In this document: one piece after another, positions 29,755 through 39,688 of the stretch
How positions within the stretch are numbered: position 1 is the first letter of the stretch
How the letters are laid out: each line of letters begins with the position of its first letter
Source of the DNA: Prochlorococcus sp. AG-347-I06
GTDB lineage: Bacteria > Cyanobacteriota > Cyanobacteriia > PCC-6307 > Cyanobiaceae
Assembly: GCA_003281605.1 (NCBI GenBank)
Contig: QCBM01000003.1
Span: 124,001-188,000, forward strand
Direction: 5' to 3'
Length of the DNA: 64,000 bases
The notes under the pieces: model-generated
Databases searched by the model: none
What the model saw: the letters and a program-made list of their open reading frames with translations, nothing else
Told to the model about the DNA's origin: nothing
Position numbers and translations under genes: made by a program

Positions 29755-30476
29755 TTACTGAAAATATAAATTGTATTTAGATCGATTCTTTTAGGTTTTA
29801 TTTGAAAATTTTTTCCAACATATTTCACTTTAAAATCTTTCATATTTTCAATAAATAAATCAGAATTTGAGAAATCACATTTTTTATTAATTTTTTTGCC
29901 GCGTTCAAAGTGAACAGGAATAACTACTTTAGGTTTTAAGACTTTAACTATTTTTGAGGCTTCTTTACCATTGTAAGATTTTATTCCTCCTCCAATTGAA
30001 ATAAATAATATATCTGGACTAGACAAAATAATTTGACTGTTTATATCAATATCACCAGCAGCTCCTCCCATATGAACAATTTTAAGATCATTCTGCTCCC
30101 AACTCCAAACAGTTGCCATCCCAAATCTTCTTCCATCAACTCTGTCATGTGGTACAGAAATTCCTTTTAATAAAATATCCTCAAATTGATAGATTCCTGG
30201 CTCAACGAACATTAATTGATCATTAGGGTTATATCCTTCATCTGGAAGCCTAGAACTAGCCAAAATAAAATCTACTTTAACTTCTTTTGGCTCCTTTAAA
30301 TTACTTGCACAACCTATTGCTTTAAAGGGATTTATAAGAATAGATTTATCTGCACTAGTAATTAAAAAACTACTATGTCCCAAACTTTTTATTCCTAAAT
30401 TCCTTGCCAATAATGAAGTAGGTAAAAAAGAGCTAACTAATATCAAAAATAAAAAGTTTTTAATTTGAGAAATCAT
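29751..30476 (-). CDS. Exported metallo-beta-lactamase-fold protein with degenerate metal site
   Basis: A 241-residue protein with an N-terminal signal-like hydrophobic segment (residues 6-24). The body follows the UlaG-like MBL fold: GHSSFLI, then SVPHDR at 107-112, an H135 segment and KPKVVIPVHF (H189). The HxHxDH metal motif is replaced: at the expected place (75-80) the residues are S-R-L-P-D-E. The aspartate of the later HxGD motif is glycine (HMGG, 135-138). Zinc hydrolase activity is therefore doubtful, and a binding role or another metal arrangement is more likely. It is the last gene of the prfB run. Confidence 0.8.
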   Translation of the reverse strand: MISQIKNFLFLILVSSFLPTSLLARNLGIKSLGHSSFLITSADKSILINPFKAIGCASNLKEPKEVKVDFILASSRLPDEGYNPNDQLMFVEPGIYQFEDILLKGISVPHDRVDGRRFGMATVWSWEQNDLKIVHMGGAAGDIDINSQIILSSPDILFISIGGGIKSYNGKEASKIVKVLKPKVVIPVHFERGKKINKKCDFSNSDLFIENMKDFKVKYVGKNFQIKPKRIDLNTIYIFSN

Positions 30477-30496
30477 AATATTAATTTTTTTTTATT

Positions 30497-31093
30497 TTAC
30501 TTTTGTTCAGCCATTTTTAGAAAATTACTAATTAATTTATGACCAAATTGCGTCAACACACTTTCAGGATGGAACTGTACCCCATGTAAATGTTTATATT
30601 CTTTATGAGAGATAGCCATAATTGTTGAGTCTTCTAAAGTCGCAGTTATATCGAAACAAGATGGTAAAGAATTTGAATCAACTATAAGACTATGGTATCT
30701 AGTAGCCACAAATGGAGTCTCGATATCTTTAAACAATCCTTTTTGATTATGAAATATTTTGGATGTCTTACCATGCATAAGTTCTTTCCCAACTATAACC
30801 TTACCTCCAAAAGCTTGGGCCAAAGCTTGATGACCTAAACAAACCCCCAAGGTGGGAATATTTTTAGATAATTTTTTTAGAATTGGCAGACAAATTCCAG
30901 ATTGATCTGGATTTCCTGGACCTGGAGATAAGAGAATTCCACCAGGATTTAGTTTGATAATTTCTTCTAGAGTAATTTCATCATTTCTTTTAACTATTAA
31001 TTCTTTAGTTATTTCATACTCAACTGAAAGTTCTCCTAAATATTGAACAAGGTTATAAGTAAAACTATCGTAATTATCAATAACAAGAAACAT
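30497..31093 (-). CDS. pabA: Glutamine amidotransferase, anthranilate/aminodeoxychorismate synthase component II
   Basis: A 198-residue class I amidotransferase. The nucleophile lies in GVCLGHQALAQAFGG, with LLSPGPGNP upstream and the catalytic His-Glu in VQFHPESVLT. The FMHGKTS-like substrate segment (LMHGKTSKI) is present. It supplies ammonia to a TrpE- or PabB-type partner. In many cyanobacteria one subunit serves both tryptophan and folate pathways, so trpG is an equally valid name. No partner gene is nearby. It sits 12 bases after dgkA within the minus-strand run. Confidence 0.93.
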   Translation of the reverse strand: MFLVIDNYDSFTYNLVQYLGELSVEYEITKELIVKRNDEITLEEIIKLNPGGILLSPGPGNPDQSGICLPILKKLSKNIPTLGVCLGHQALAQAFGGKVIVGKELMHGKTSKIFHNQKGLFKDIETPFVATRYHSLIVDSNSLPSCFDITATLEDSTIMAISHKEYKHLHGVQFHPESVLTQFGHKLISNFLKMAEQK

Positions 31094-31105
31094 ATTTGTA
31101 TGGAT

Positions 31106-31516
31106 TTAAAATAACAACTTTATTTTAGGAACAAAGATATATACAGCAATAATAACAGAATTAATGGAAGCTAATAATACTGCTGCTGCAGAAGTATCTT
31201 TTGAAATTTTAGCCAAAATACTAAATTCTTTTTTCACTACTAAATCAACAATTGATTCAATAGATGTATTCAATATTTCTAATATTAAAACAGACATTAT
31301 TGTTGCAATCAAAATAACATAATTATTTAGACTAATTTTGAGTAAAAAACCAATTATTAAACTTGTAACTGCAAAAATTAGTTGAATTTTAAAATTTCTT
31401 GAAGTTTTTAATACATAACTAATACCACTGAAAGCATATTTAAAACTTATAAATACATTACTAGAAGTTTTGTATGATTCTTTTCTATTTTCTAAATAGT
31501 TTATTTTTTTTTCCAT
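31106..31516 (-). CDS. dgkA: Diacylglycerol/undecaprenol kinase family protein
   Basis: A 136-residue small integral membrane kinase with a cytoplasmic N terminus and three hydrophobic helices (about 43-60, 65-85, 112-130). The family signature ILNTSIESIVDLV followed by KISKDTSAAAVLL is present. Gram-positive relatives phosphorylate undecaprenol, and this may recycle the lipid carrier or phosphorylate diacylglycerol. It sits between ybeY and pabA with spacers of 6 and 12 bases. Confidence 0.92.
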   Translation of the reverse strand: MEKKINYLENRKESYKTSSNVFISFKYAFSGISYVLKTSRNFKIQLIFAVTSLIIGFLLKISLNNYVILIATIMSVLILEILNTSIESIVDLVVKKEFSILAKISKDTSAAAVLLASINSVIIAVYIFVPKIKLLF

Positions 31517-31522
31517 TGATTT

Positions 31523-32062
31523 TTAATCTAATCGAGTAATTAAATATTCTTGGAAATTTAACATATTTTCTAAATCATGCTCATTATTATGTTCCCATCC
31601 CAAAAGATGTAAAAATCCATGACTAGCCAACCAGATCATCTCTCTAAAGATTGAATTTTTATATTCATAAGCTTGCTCAAGTGCCATCTCTAATGAAATA
31701 AATATATCTCCCAGCTCTATATGATCTAAATTATTTAGAGATTCATCAGAAATAATTGGAAAAGATAGAACATCAGTTGGACCATTTTTTTGCATCCATT
31801 TCTTATTCAAAGAAGCAATTTCTTGATTAGATATTATCTGTAAGCCTAATGAAAAAGATTTTTTTTCAAAAATATAATTTGGTAATTCATAATCCTCTTT
31901 TTTTAATATTGTATTTATCCAAGATAAAAAAACTTTCTCCCAAAAAATAGATTCAAAAATAAGATGAGTTTTAGTATCTTTTAACTTATTTGAAAATTGA
32001 GAGAAATCATTACATTGAAAAACCAAATCTAAATTAATTTCAGAAATAATTTTTTCTTTCAT
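31523..32062 (-). CDS. ybeY: Endoribonuclease YbeY (rRNA maturation)
   Basis: A 179-residue YbeY/UPF0054 metalloprotein. The zinc-binding HxxxHxxxxxH signature is seen in [16 protein letters not shown] near the C terminus, with DVLSFPI upstream. YbeY takes part in 16S rRNA 3'-end processing and ribosome quality control. The pairing with a DgkA-type gene immediately downstream is common in bacteria. It starts 6 bases after the DUF3285 gene. Confidence 0.94.
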   Translation of the reverse strand: MKEKIISEINLDLVFQCNDFSQFSNKLKDTKTHLIFESIFWEKVFLSWINTILKKEDYELPNYIFEKKSFSLGLQIISNQEIASLNKKWMQKNGPTDVLSFPIISDESLNNLDHIELGDIFISLEMALEQAYEYKNSIFREMIWLASHGFLHLLGWEHNNEHDLENMLNFQEYLITRLD

Positions 32063-32068
32063 ACATTC

Positions 32069-32251
32069 TTAAACTGGAATATTGGGCTTACCTATTGTGG
32101 CCACAAGTATTAATATCCCAATTAAAACTAGAAAGGTTATTGAAAAATGAGAAATACTTTTTGAGCCTTTCCTTACCATATTTCTCATAGCAAGCTTTAT
32201 AAAGCTTGGAGGAGAAACTTTTTTTTCTAAAATTTCGTTTTTATTTTCCAT
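32069..32251 (-). CDS. DUF3285 single-span membrane protein
   Basis: A 60-residue protein with a basic middle segment (FIKLAMRNMVRKGSKS) and one transmembrane helix at about 38-56. It matches DUF3285, a small family confined as far as I know to cyanobacteria, with no known function. Its start lies 3 bases after the prfB stop and it precedes ybeY by 6 bases, so it is embedded in the operon and very likely real. Confidence 0.88.
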   Translation of the reverse strand: MENKNEILEKKVSPPSFIKLAMRNMVRKGSKSISHFSITFLVLIGILILVATIGKPNIPV

Positions 32252-32254
32252 TAG

Positions 32255-33377
32255 TTATTCATTATATTCATTAGAAGAAATATTCATACGTAATAATTCA
32301 TGAATAAATGGTTCAAGTCCACCATCTAAAACACTATCTAACTCGTTAGTCTCCTGCATAGTCCTAAGATCTTTTACCATTTGATAGGGATGGAAAACAT
32401 AATTTCTTATTTGATTGCCCCATGCAGCTTCCACAATATCACCTTTAATATCAGCAACTTCGGCAGCTCGTTGTTCTTTAGCAATCACTAATAGTTTAGA
32501 CTTTAGAAGTAACATAGCTTTTTCTTTATTTTGTAATTGAGATCTTTCTTGAGTACATCTTACTGAAATCCCTGAAGGCAAATGAACAATTCTCACTGCT
32601 GTTTCTACTTTATTAACATTTTGTCCTCCAGCTCCACCGGATCTACTCGTTGTAATTTCTAAATCTTTTTCAGGTATATCAAGTGAAATATTATCATCTA
32701 ATTTTGGCATAACCTCTACCCCAGCAAAGCTGGTTTGTCTTTTGCCATTGGCATTAAAAGGAGAAATTCTTACTAATCTATGAGTTCCTTTTTCATGTTG
32801 CAGATAGCCATATGCATATTTTCCATCAATTTCGAACGTTACACTTTTAATACCTGCTTCTTCTCCTTGAGATAATTCATTAATGACAAGGCTCATTTGA
32901 TTATTATCGGCCCATCTTGAGTACATTCTTAATAATATCTCTACCCAATCCTGCGCATCTGTTCCACCCGCACCCGCGTTAATAGAAACTACTGCTCCTT
33001 CCTTATCGTATTCACCACATAACAATCTTTCAAATTCCCATTTATCCAAATTCTCTCTTAATTTCTTTAATCCCAACTGCGATTCTAAAATCATTTCCTC
33101 TTCGGGTTCTAAAGAATAAAGCTCAAGAGAGGCATTAGCATCAGAAATAAAAGTTTTCCATTTATCTAACAATTCGAGTTGTGCTTTGACATCATCAAGG
33201 ATTAACATTTGATGTTTAGCTTCTTCTTGATTTTCCCAAAATTCAGGCTGAGCAGAAATTTGCTCTAACTCTTTCCTTTTCGCTTTTAATCTTGGAACGT
33301 CAAAGACAATCCTGAGCATTACCCAGGCGCTCTGTTAGTTCCGAAAGATCTTTTTTGAAATCTGTAATATCTATCAA
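32255..33377 (-). CDS. prfB: Peptide chain release factor 2, expressed by programmed +1 frameshift
   Basis: RF2 reads UGA and UAA stops. The zero frame starts at TTG 33377 and encodes 25 residues ([20 protein letters not shown], then AQDCL) before an in-frame TGA at 33302-33300. A +1 shift at CTTTGAC then continues as D-V-P-R-L to the stop at 32255, about 373 residues in all. In the joined protein the SPF anticodon-like tripeptide falls at 205-207 and GGQ at 250-252, the same numbering as E. coli RF2. An ATG at 33319 in the downstream frame would give a truncated N terminus and is not the true start. It is the first gene of a six-gene minus-strand run. Confidence 0.93.
33299..33305 (-). promoter_or_regulatory. 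RF2 programmed frameshift site CTTTGAC
   Basis: On the minus strand CTT-TGA-C follows codon 25 of the upstream frame, exactly where E. coli prfB shifts. An AGGA element lies 5 bases before CTT in place of the stronger AGGGGG stimulator of E. coli. When RF2 is scarce the ribosome stalls on TGA and slips +1, so RF2 controls its own level. Confidence 0.92.
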
Positions 33378-33453
33378 AATAGAATTTAATCGTTATTTAT
33401 AATCTAACAAGCACTTTTGTTTAATAGTATAAACTAAGTATTATTTTAAAAAA

Positions 33454-33708
33454 ATGTCCAAAGTTGAAATTTATACTTGGCAATATTGCCCATTCTGTAT
33501 TCGAGCAAAATCACTACTCAAGAAAAAAAATGTAAATTTTACAGAATATAAAATAGATGGCGACGAAGATGCCAGAGCATTGATGATTGAAAGAGCTGAT
33601 GGTAGAAGAACATTACCTCAAATATTTATAGATAATGAGGGTATCGGAGGCTGCGATGATCTCTACGCATTAGAAAATGAAAATAAATTAGAAGCATTAT
33701 TAAACTAG
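33454..33708 (+). CDS. grxC: Glutaredoxin (GrxC type)
   Basis: An 84-residue dithiol glutaredoxin with active site CPFC at 12-15 and the glutathione-binding TLPQIF and GGCDDL segments. It reduces protein disulfides and mixed disulfides using glutathione. The next gene, five bases on, encodes glutathione synthetase, so enzyme and cofactor supply are in one unit. It is divergent from prfB. Confidence 0.97.
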   Translation: MSKVEIYTWQYCPFCIRAKSLLKKKNVNFTEYKIDGDEDARALMIERADGRRTLPQIFIDNEGIGGCDDLYALENENKLEALLN

Positions 33709-33713
33709 ATCTT

Positions 33714-34637
33714 ATGAAATTTCTATTCGTAATAGATCCAATTAAAAATATAAATCCCTTAAAAGATTCAACTGCTGCTTTAATGCAAGCATCATCAAAA
33801 AAAAATATTGAAATCTGGAGTTGTACTCCTCAAGACCTTGAAGCTAGAGGTGATGAAGTATGGGCATCTTCCGTAAAAGTTGAAGTAATTCCGTGGATTT
33901 CTTTCAAAGAGAATGATTGCATACCTCTCGCCGAATTTAATTGCATTTGGATGAGAAAAGATCCTCCTGTAAATGAGGCTTATTTATATGCAACCCATCT
34001 TTTAGAAGTTGCCGAAAGAAAAGGGGTAAAAGTAATTAACAAACCCTCATCTTTAAGAGCGTGGAATGAAAAGCTAGGTGCTTTAAGATACAGCCACTTA
34101 ATGGCACCTACCATAGTTGCGAGTAAGGTAAAAGATCTTATTAATTTTGCAAATATAAATAATGAAGTAGTCATAAAACCTCTTGGAGGAAAAGGTGGTC
34201 AAGGTGTTATAAGGATAAATAAAAATTCTCCAGGAATTAAATCAATCATTGAATTAATCACTTCTCAAGAAGAATTACCCGTTATGATGCAAAAATTTAT
34301 TCCTGAAGTCATAGAGGGTGATAAAAGAATAATTATCGTAAACGGAGAAGCAATTGGATCAATAAATAGGATTCCTCAAGGAGGCGATTTTAGGAGTAAT
34401 TTAGCGATGGGAGGGAAGGCTGAACCTACATTGTTAACAGAAAAAGAAAAAAGTATCTGTTCAGAATTATCTCAACACTTCAAAGATGAGGGTTTATTTT
34501 TTGTAGGTATTGATGTAATAAATGGAATGCTTAGCGAGATTAATGTAACTAGTCCAACAGGTTTAAGAGAAATAGAAAATTTATCCAATAAAAATGTTTC
34601 AGCGGAAGTTATTGAAAAATTAGTAGAAATTATCTAG
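33714..34637 (+). CDS. gshB: Glutathione synthetase
   Basis: A 307-residue ATP-grasp enzyme joining gamma-glutamylcysteine and glycine. Family features include the N-terminal [16 protein letters not shown], the WMRKDPPV segment, the ATP-grasp loop [15 protein letters not shown] and the metal-binding end [19 protein letters not shown]. It follows grxC directly. Its last 8 bases overlap the convergent menF gene. Confidence 0.97.
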   Translation: MKFLFVIDPIKNINPLKDSTAALMQASSKKNIEIWSCTPQDLEARGDEVWASSVKVEVIPWISFKENDCIPLAEFNCIWMRKDPPVNEAYLYATHLLEVAERKGVKVINKPSSLRAWNEKLGALRYSHLMAPTIVASKVKDLINFANINNEVVIKPLGGKGGQGVIRINKNSPGIKSIIELITSQEELPVMMQKFIPEVIEGDKRIIIVNGEAIGSINRIPQGGDFRSNLAMGGKAEPTLLTEKEKSICSELSQHFKDEGLFFVGIDVINGMLSEINVTSPTGLREIENLSNKNVSAEVIEKLVEII

Positions 34638-36042
34638 GGTTTTTAGCGCAAAATATCTGTTTTACTATAGATTCAAATTTTAATTTAATCTCATCTATTT
34701 CTTTCTCTAAAACGGAGCCAGAAACTATACCTGAACCTGCAGTAAATTCAATATTTTCTTCAATACATCTTGCGCCTCTTATTGCCAAAAGAAATGAAGC
34801 ATTGCCTGATGAATCTACCCAACCCATTGGAGAAGCATAATTTCCTCTAGGAAAAGACTCAAGAGTGTTTATCCAATCCAATGCTGCATTTTTTGGGTAT
34901 CCACAAACTGCTGGAGATGGATGTAAGTTTTTAAGCAATTCAAAAGGACAAATATTTTCAACTTTAGAGAAAATGAGTGTTTGCAAATGAGAAATATCTC
35001 CAAATGAATTTACCTTGATATCACTTTTTTGAAAGTTTGTTATTTTTGAAACTTCTAAAGATTTAATCAAATGTTGTATTACATAATTATGTTCCTTTAA
35101 GTCTTTAGTACTTTTTAGGAGTGTCTTAAAATTTGAATTAGTAGAGATAGTTCCAGCAAGAGCCTCTAAAGTTAAATTAGGTTTAGAGAAAGAAAATAAT
35201 TTTTCTGGAGATGCTCCAAACAGAATATCCTTACTATTCCTTTTCCAAACATATCTACATGTATTTGGTTGCTTCTTTTTAAATCTTTTTAAAATATCTA
35301 CTAAATCTAATTTATTTTTAAGTTTTATTTTAACCCTATTCGCTAAAACTATCTTTTCGAGGATATCTTTCTCTACTAATTGAATTCCTCTATTTACTAC
35401 TTTTTTCATGTTTGTTTTAGAAGTTTCTAAGGAGCGTGAGAAATCATCAATAAAGGGGGAATCAAAACTAGTTTTTAATCCAGATGATTTTATTAATTCT
35501 GAACCAGAATTAATAACTTGATTTCTAATTGTCCATATTTCTTCAATTAATGTTCTTAATGATGATTTATCTTCAACATGACCATTGATTCTTAACCAGC
35601 AATTCTTGGCACTTTTAGTAATTAATATTTTTGGCAAAATGGCTTCCAAACTAGGGATATCTGAAGGTAAATTCTTATTATTCAAATTTTCAGAGAAAGA
35701 AAATAAATAAATTATTTTTGAAAGTGCAGAATTATGCGATTCATTAGTTAAGTTAATTAAATTTTTAAAATTCTCAGAATTAAACTCTTTTGCTACCTCA
35801 AATCTTTTTGGGCCATCCAGAGTAACATATTTACACTTCTCGAAAGCTATATATGAAATGCCATCAGATTCCTCCCAAAATGAAGAAAACGGATATTGAT
35901 TTATTAACAATTCATAAACTTGAAATAAATCAATACAAGGAATCTCAACACAAATACTTACTAATCCAGAATTTTCAACTTTCTTATCAAAAGAGGAAAA
36001 TACATCTTTTAAAAAATCTGTTAAGTTTAAATCATTTTTCAT
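34630..36042 (-). CDS. menF: Isochorismate synthase MenF
   Basis: A 470-residue chorismate-utilising enzyme. The C-terminal catalytic half (about 210-470) has [38 protein letters not shown] and the [20 protein letters not shown] end. With menA, menC, menE and a DHNA-CoA thioesterase next door, the role is isochorismate for phylloquinone, the photosystem I quinone. It is divergent from menA across 102 AT-rich bases. Confidence 0.93.
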   Translation of the reverse strand: MKNDLNLTDFLKDVFSSFDKKVENSGLVSICVEIPCIDLFQVYELLINQYPFSSFWEESDGISYIAFEKCKYVTLDGPKRFEVAKEFNSENFKNLINLTNESHNSALSKIIYLFSFSENLNNKNLPSDIPSLEAILPKILITKSAKNCWLRINGHVEDKSSLRTLIEEIWTIRNQVINSGSELIKSSGLKTSFDSPFIDDFSRSLETSKTNMKKVVNRGIQLVEKDILEKIVLANRVKIKLKNKLDLVDILKRFKKKQPNTCRYVWKRNSKDILFGASPEKLFSFSKPNLTLEALAGTISTNSNFKTLLKSTKDLKEHNYVIQHLIKSLEVSKITNFQKSDIKVNSFGDISHLQTLIFSKVENICPFELLKNLHPSPAVCGYPKNAALDWINTLESFPRGNYASPMGWVDSSGNASFLLAIRGARCIEENIEFTAGSGIVSGSVLEKEIDEIKLKFESIVKQIFCAKNPR

Positions 36043-36144
36043 TACTTATTGAAAATAACTAAAAATGATGCAATAAAGTAAAAAATGTAACTCAATTTAT
36101 AAACTAAATTTAATAATTATCTAATTTTGCGTGTTAATTAAAAA

Positions 36145-37062
36145 ATGGACGAAGGTAAAAAAAAATTATGGAAAAAAGCAATAAAATGGCCTCTTTATTC
36201 TGTTGCCATACTTCCAGTTTTAATAACAGGGGCTTACTTGCTCAATCAATATGAAGAGGTAAGAATTTATAATTTGATTTCATTTACTTTAGCTGCAATT
36301 TTGATATTACTCTGGGAAAATCTAACTAATGATTTATACGACGCAGAAACAGGAATCGATGAATTTAAATTCCATTCAATTATAAATCTTGTAAAAAATA
36401 AAAAAATAATTTCATTTATTGCATATACATCTTTAGCTATTGGTTTATTAATAATTTTAATTATTTCAGTATCAACAAGTATAAACATTTTTATTTTGGT
36501 GGCAGCTTGCTGCTTCTTAGGATATTTATATCAAGGTCCTCCTTTTAGATTGGGCTATCAAGGTTTAGGAGAACCATTATGCTGGATTGCATTTGGACCT
36601 TTTGCGTACTCCGCAGTCTTAATTGCGTTAAATCCGTCTAATATTTACTTCGAAGATATTCCATGGAAAGTTTCTTTATTACTTGGTTCAGGACCTTCCT
36701 TGGCAACAACTCTTGTATTATTTTGTTCTCATTTTCATCAAATTTCTGAAGATAAAAAGCATGGGAAAAATTCACCTTTAGTTCGCTTAGGGGCAAAAAA
36801 AGGTTCTCAATTTGTGCCTTGGATAATTTTTACAATATATATTTTTCAACTTTTCACAATAGTTTATGGATTTATTCCAGTGTTTTGCATCCTTTATTTG
36901 CTTAGTTTACCTCAAGCAATAAGACTTATAAATTTATTAAGATCTTCGTATGCAAAACCTTCTGCAATAAAAAATTGCAAATTCGTCGCAATAAAATTTC
37001 AAACTCTTAATGGAATTGGTTTAATCACAGGATTAATATTTAATTACTTACTAAATAAATGA
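36145..37062 (+). CDS. menA: 1,4-dihydroxy-2-naphthoate phytyltransferase MenA
   Basis: A 305-residue UbiA-type membrane prenyltransferase with about eight hydrophobic segments. The first aspartate-rich motif lies at ENLTNDLYDAETGID (about 58-72), and a YQGPPFRLGYQGLGEP loop is typical of MenA. It attaches the phytyl chain to DHNA in phylloquinone synthesis. Its TGA overlaps the ATG of menC (ATGA), and the two are translationally coupled. Confidence 0.95.
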   Translation: MDEGKKKLWKKAIKWPLYSVAILPVLITGAYLLNQYEEVRIYNLISFTLAAILILLWENLTNDLYDAETGIDEFKFHSIINLVKNKKIISFIAYTSLAIGLLIILIISVSTSINIFILVAACCFLGYLYQGPPFRLGYQGLGEPLCWIAFGPFAYSAVLIALNPSNIYFEDIPWKVSLLLGSGPSLATTLVLFCSHFHQISEDKKHGKNSPLVRLGAKKGSQFVPWIIFTIYIFQLFTIVYGFIPVFCILYLLSLPQAIRLINLLRSSYAKPSAIKNCKFVAIKFQTLNGIGLITGLIFNYLLNK

Positions 37063-38024
37063 ACTTAATATTTCAAAAAAAATCTTATAGCTTTAAGTTA
37101 TCGGCCAAAGTAGAAAATTCTAAAACCAATTACCATAAAAAATCGGGTTGGATAATTAAAATAATAAGTGATGATAAAAAAATAGGGTTTGGAGAAGTTT
37201 CACCGCTACATAAAAAAGACTTAAAAAAGTGTGCGAAACAACTAGATATGATCCCTGAGTATATAGAGGAATTTAATTTATCTGAGCATATAAATATTTT
37301 TCACCCATGCATTCAATCTGCAATAAATTCTGCATTAGCTGAGATCAATGGAAAGATAATTTTTAAAGAAAACTACTACTTTGATGAAATTGGTAAAACA
37401 GCAATATTGTTAAATCATGAAAATGTAGTTTCAGATCTAAATGATATTAAAAAAAGACATTGTGATAATGAAAAATCATTAACCTTAAAATGGAAAGTAG
37501 CACTAAAAAATAACCATGAGGAAGAAGCAAAATTAGAAGAAATTTTAAGCAAAATAGGTAATAATATTAAGTTAAGAATAGATGCCAATGGTTCTTGGGG
37601 AAGAGACATAGCTAATAGATGGGCTGATATTTTGAAAGATAATAAAAATATAGATTGGTTAGAACAACCTCTTTGTGTTGATGATATTGATGGACTGACA
37701 GAACTAAATAAAAAAATTCCAATAGCTTTAGACGAATCACTTTTAAAATTTCCAACTTTGATTGATGAGTGGAAGGGTTGGCAAATTAGGAGGCCTTCTC
37801 AAGAAAATAATCCAGTTAAGCTTTTAAGAGAATTAGAAAATAAAAAAGCTCTAATATCTATAAGTACTTCATTTGAAACTGGAATAGGAAAGAGATGGCT
37901 CCATCATTTATCTTCTTTACAATTACAAGGACCAACGCCAAAAGTGCCTGGTTTAGCAATGAATAAATTCCCTAATTCGTTTCTATTTTTAAATAAACCA
38001 AAAAAGATATGGGATCAACTATGA
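37059..38024 (+). CDS. menC: o-Succinylbenzoate synthase MenC
   Basis: A 321-residue enolase-superfamily enzyme that dehydrates SHCHC to o-succinylbenzoate. Catalytic lysine and metal ligands are visible in LKWKVA, LRIDANGSW, WLEQPL and IALDESL, then the C-terminal SISTSFETGIG. It overlaps menA and menE by 4 bases on either side (ATGA at both joints). Confidence 0.94.
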   Translation: MNLIFQKKSYSFKLSAKVENSKTNYHKKSGWIIKIISDDKKIGFGEVSPLHKKDLKKCAKQLDMIPEYIEEFNLSEHINIFHPCIQSAINSALAEINGKIIFKENYYFDEIGKTAILLNHENVVSDLNDIKKRHCDNEKSLTLKWKVALKNNHEEEAKLEEILSKIGNNIKLRIDANGSWGRDIANRWADILKDNKNIDWLEQPLCVDDIDGLTELNKKIPIALDESLLKFPTLIDEWKGWQIRRPSQENNPVKLLRELENKKALISISTSFETGIGKRWLHHLSSLQLQGPTPKVPGLAMNKFPNSFLFLNKPKKIWDQL

Positions 38025-39223
38025 AAAATAAAATTCATACTATTGAAGTTGAAAATAACGAAACTCAATCTGTAGAAAAAATTATTGAAAAAATTAGAGA
38101 GAATAAAATTATTTATGTAAAAAACAAATTTTATAAAGACAAAGATGTATTAGATTCAATTACTGAAAATGGGCCAGCAATTATCTTAAACAGTAGTGGG
38201 AGTTCTGGAAAACCGAGACAATGTTTTCACCATTTAAATAATCTTAAATTATCTGCAACTACATCAGGTCAATGGCTAATAGAGCAAGGATTTGAATTAC
38301 AAAACTGCTTAATTTTAAATACTTTACCCCTGAACCATATAAGTGGATTAATGCCAATTTTTAGAAGTCAAACTTGGGGATGTGATTGTATTAATATTTC
38401 TCCGAATTTGATAAAAAAAACTCGAGAACTTTTACTTTTCACAATTAAATTTAAAAAAAACAAAAAACACTTGATTACGTCATTAGTACCTACCCAATTA
38501 CAAAGACTTTTAGCTCAAAAAGATGGAATTTGTTGGCTAAAAATTTTTGATCTAATTTGGGTAGGTGGAGCTTCAATTTCAGACGAAACTGCAGAACAAT
38601 GTATAAAAGAAAAAATAAAATTAGCACCTTGTTACGGCTCAACTGAAACAGCAGCAATGGTTACGAGTTTAAAACCAAAAGAATTCTTAATGGGTTTTAA
38701 AAATGTTGGAGAAATACTACCTGATACAAAAATAAGAATTAACGCACAAGGATTAATCGAAATAAAATCAGCCAGAATTGGAATCGAAATAATAGATTCT
38801 TTAAAAACTGAAAATTTCAAAAATAAAAATGGGTGGTGGCAAACAAGTGATTTAGGTGAAATTAAGCAAATCAATAATTCTTACTATTTAAAATTTGTTG
38901 GAAGAAGTGATAATGCCTTTAATTCAGGAGGAGAAGTTGTTTTTCCTGAAGTAATTGAATCTAGATTAAATGATTTCATTATGAAAGAAAATATACCAAT
39001 TAATAAATTCAATATTTCGAAAGTATCTAACAAATTATGGGGAAATAAAATTAAAGTAATAGTTGAATTTAGAGAACTTACAAATGATCAAAATATTCAA
39101 ATTTCTTTAAATTTATTAAAAAATTTTTCTCAAAGTTGGCCTAAACATGAAAAGCCTGAAAAGTGGATTGTTAAAAACAAAAATAGCATTTCAGAAAAAA
39201 TTAACTATAAATTTAAAAAATAA
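38021..39223 (+). CDS. menE: O-succinylbenzoate-CoA ligase MenE
   Basis: An ANL-superfamily adenylate-forming enzyme of about 400 residues. The phosphate loop reads NSSGSSGKPRQ, with later YGSTETAAMVTSL, TSDLGEI and FVGRSDNAFNSGGE, and a catalytic lysine segment near the C terminus. I choose the ATG at 38021, which overlaps the menC stop as ATGA just as menA-menC do. An ATG at 38009 would add four residues. It makes OSB-CoA for phylloquinone. Confidence 0.92.
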   Translation: MKNKIHTIEVENNETQSVEKIIEKIRENKIIYVKNKFYKDKDVLDSITENGPAIILNSSGSSGKPRQCFHHLNNLKLSATTSGQWLIEQGFELQNCLILNTLPLNHISGLMPIFRSQTWGCDCINISPNLIKKTRELLLFTIKFKKNKKHLITSLVPTQLQRLLAQKDGICWLKIFDLIWVGGASISDETAEQCIKEKIKLAPCYGSTETAAMVTSLKPKEFLMGFKNVGEILPDTKIRINAQGLIEIKSARIGIEIIDSLKTENFKNKNGWWQTSDLGEIKQINNSYYLKFVGRSDNAFNSGGEVVFPEVIESRLNDFIMKENIPINKFNISKVSNKLWGNKIKVIVEFRELTNDQNIQISLNLLKNFSQSWPKHEKPEKWIVKNKNSISEKINYKFKK

Positions 39224-39226
39224 TAA

Positions 39227-39679
<453 letters not shown>

Positions 39680-39688
39680 TTAAAGAAA

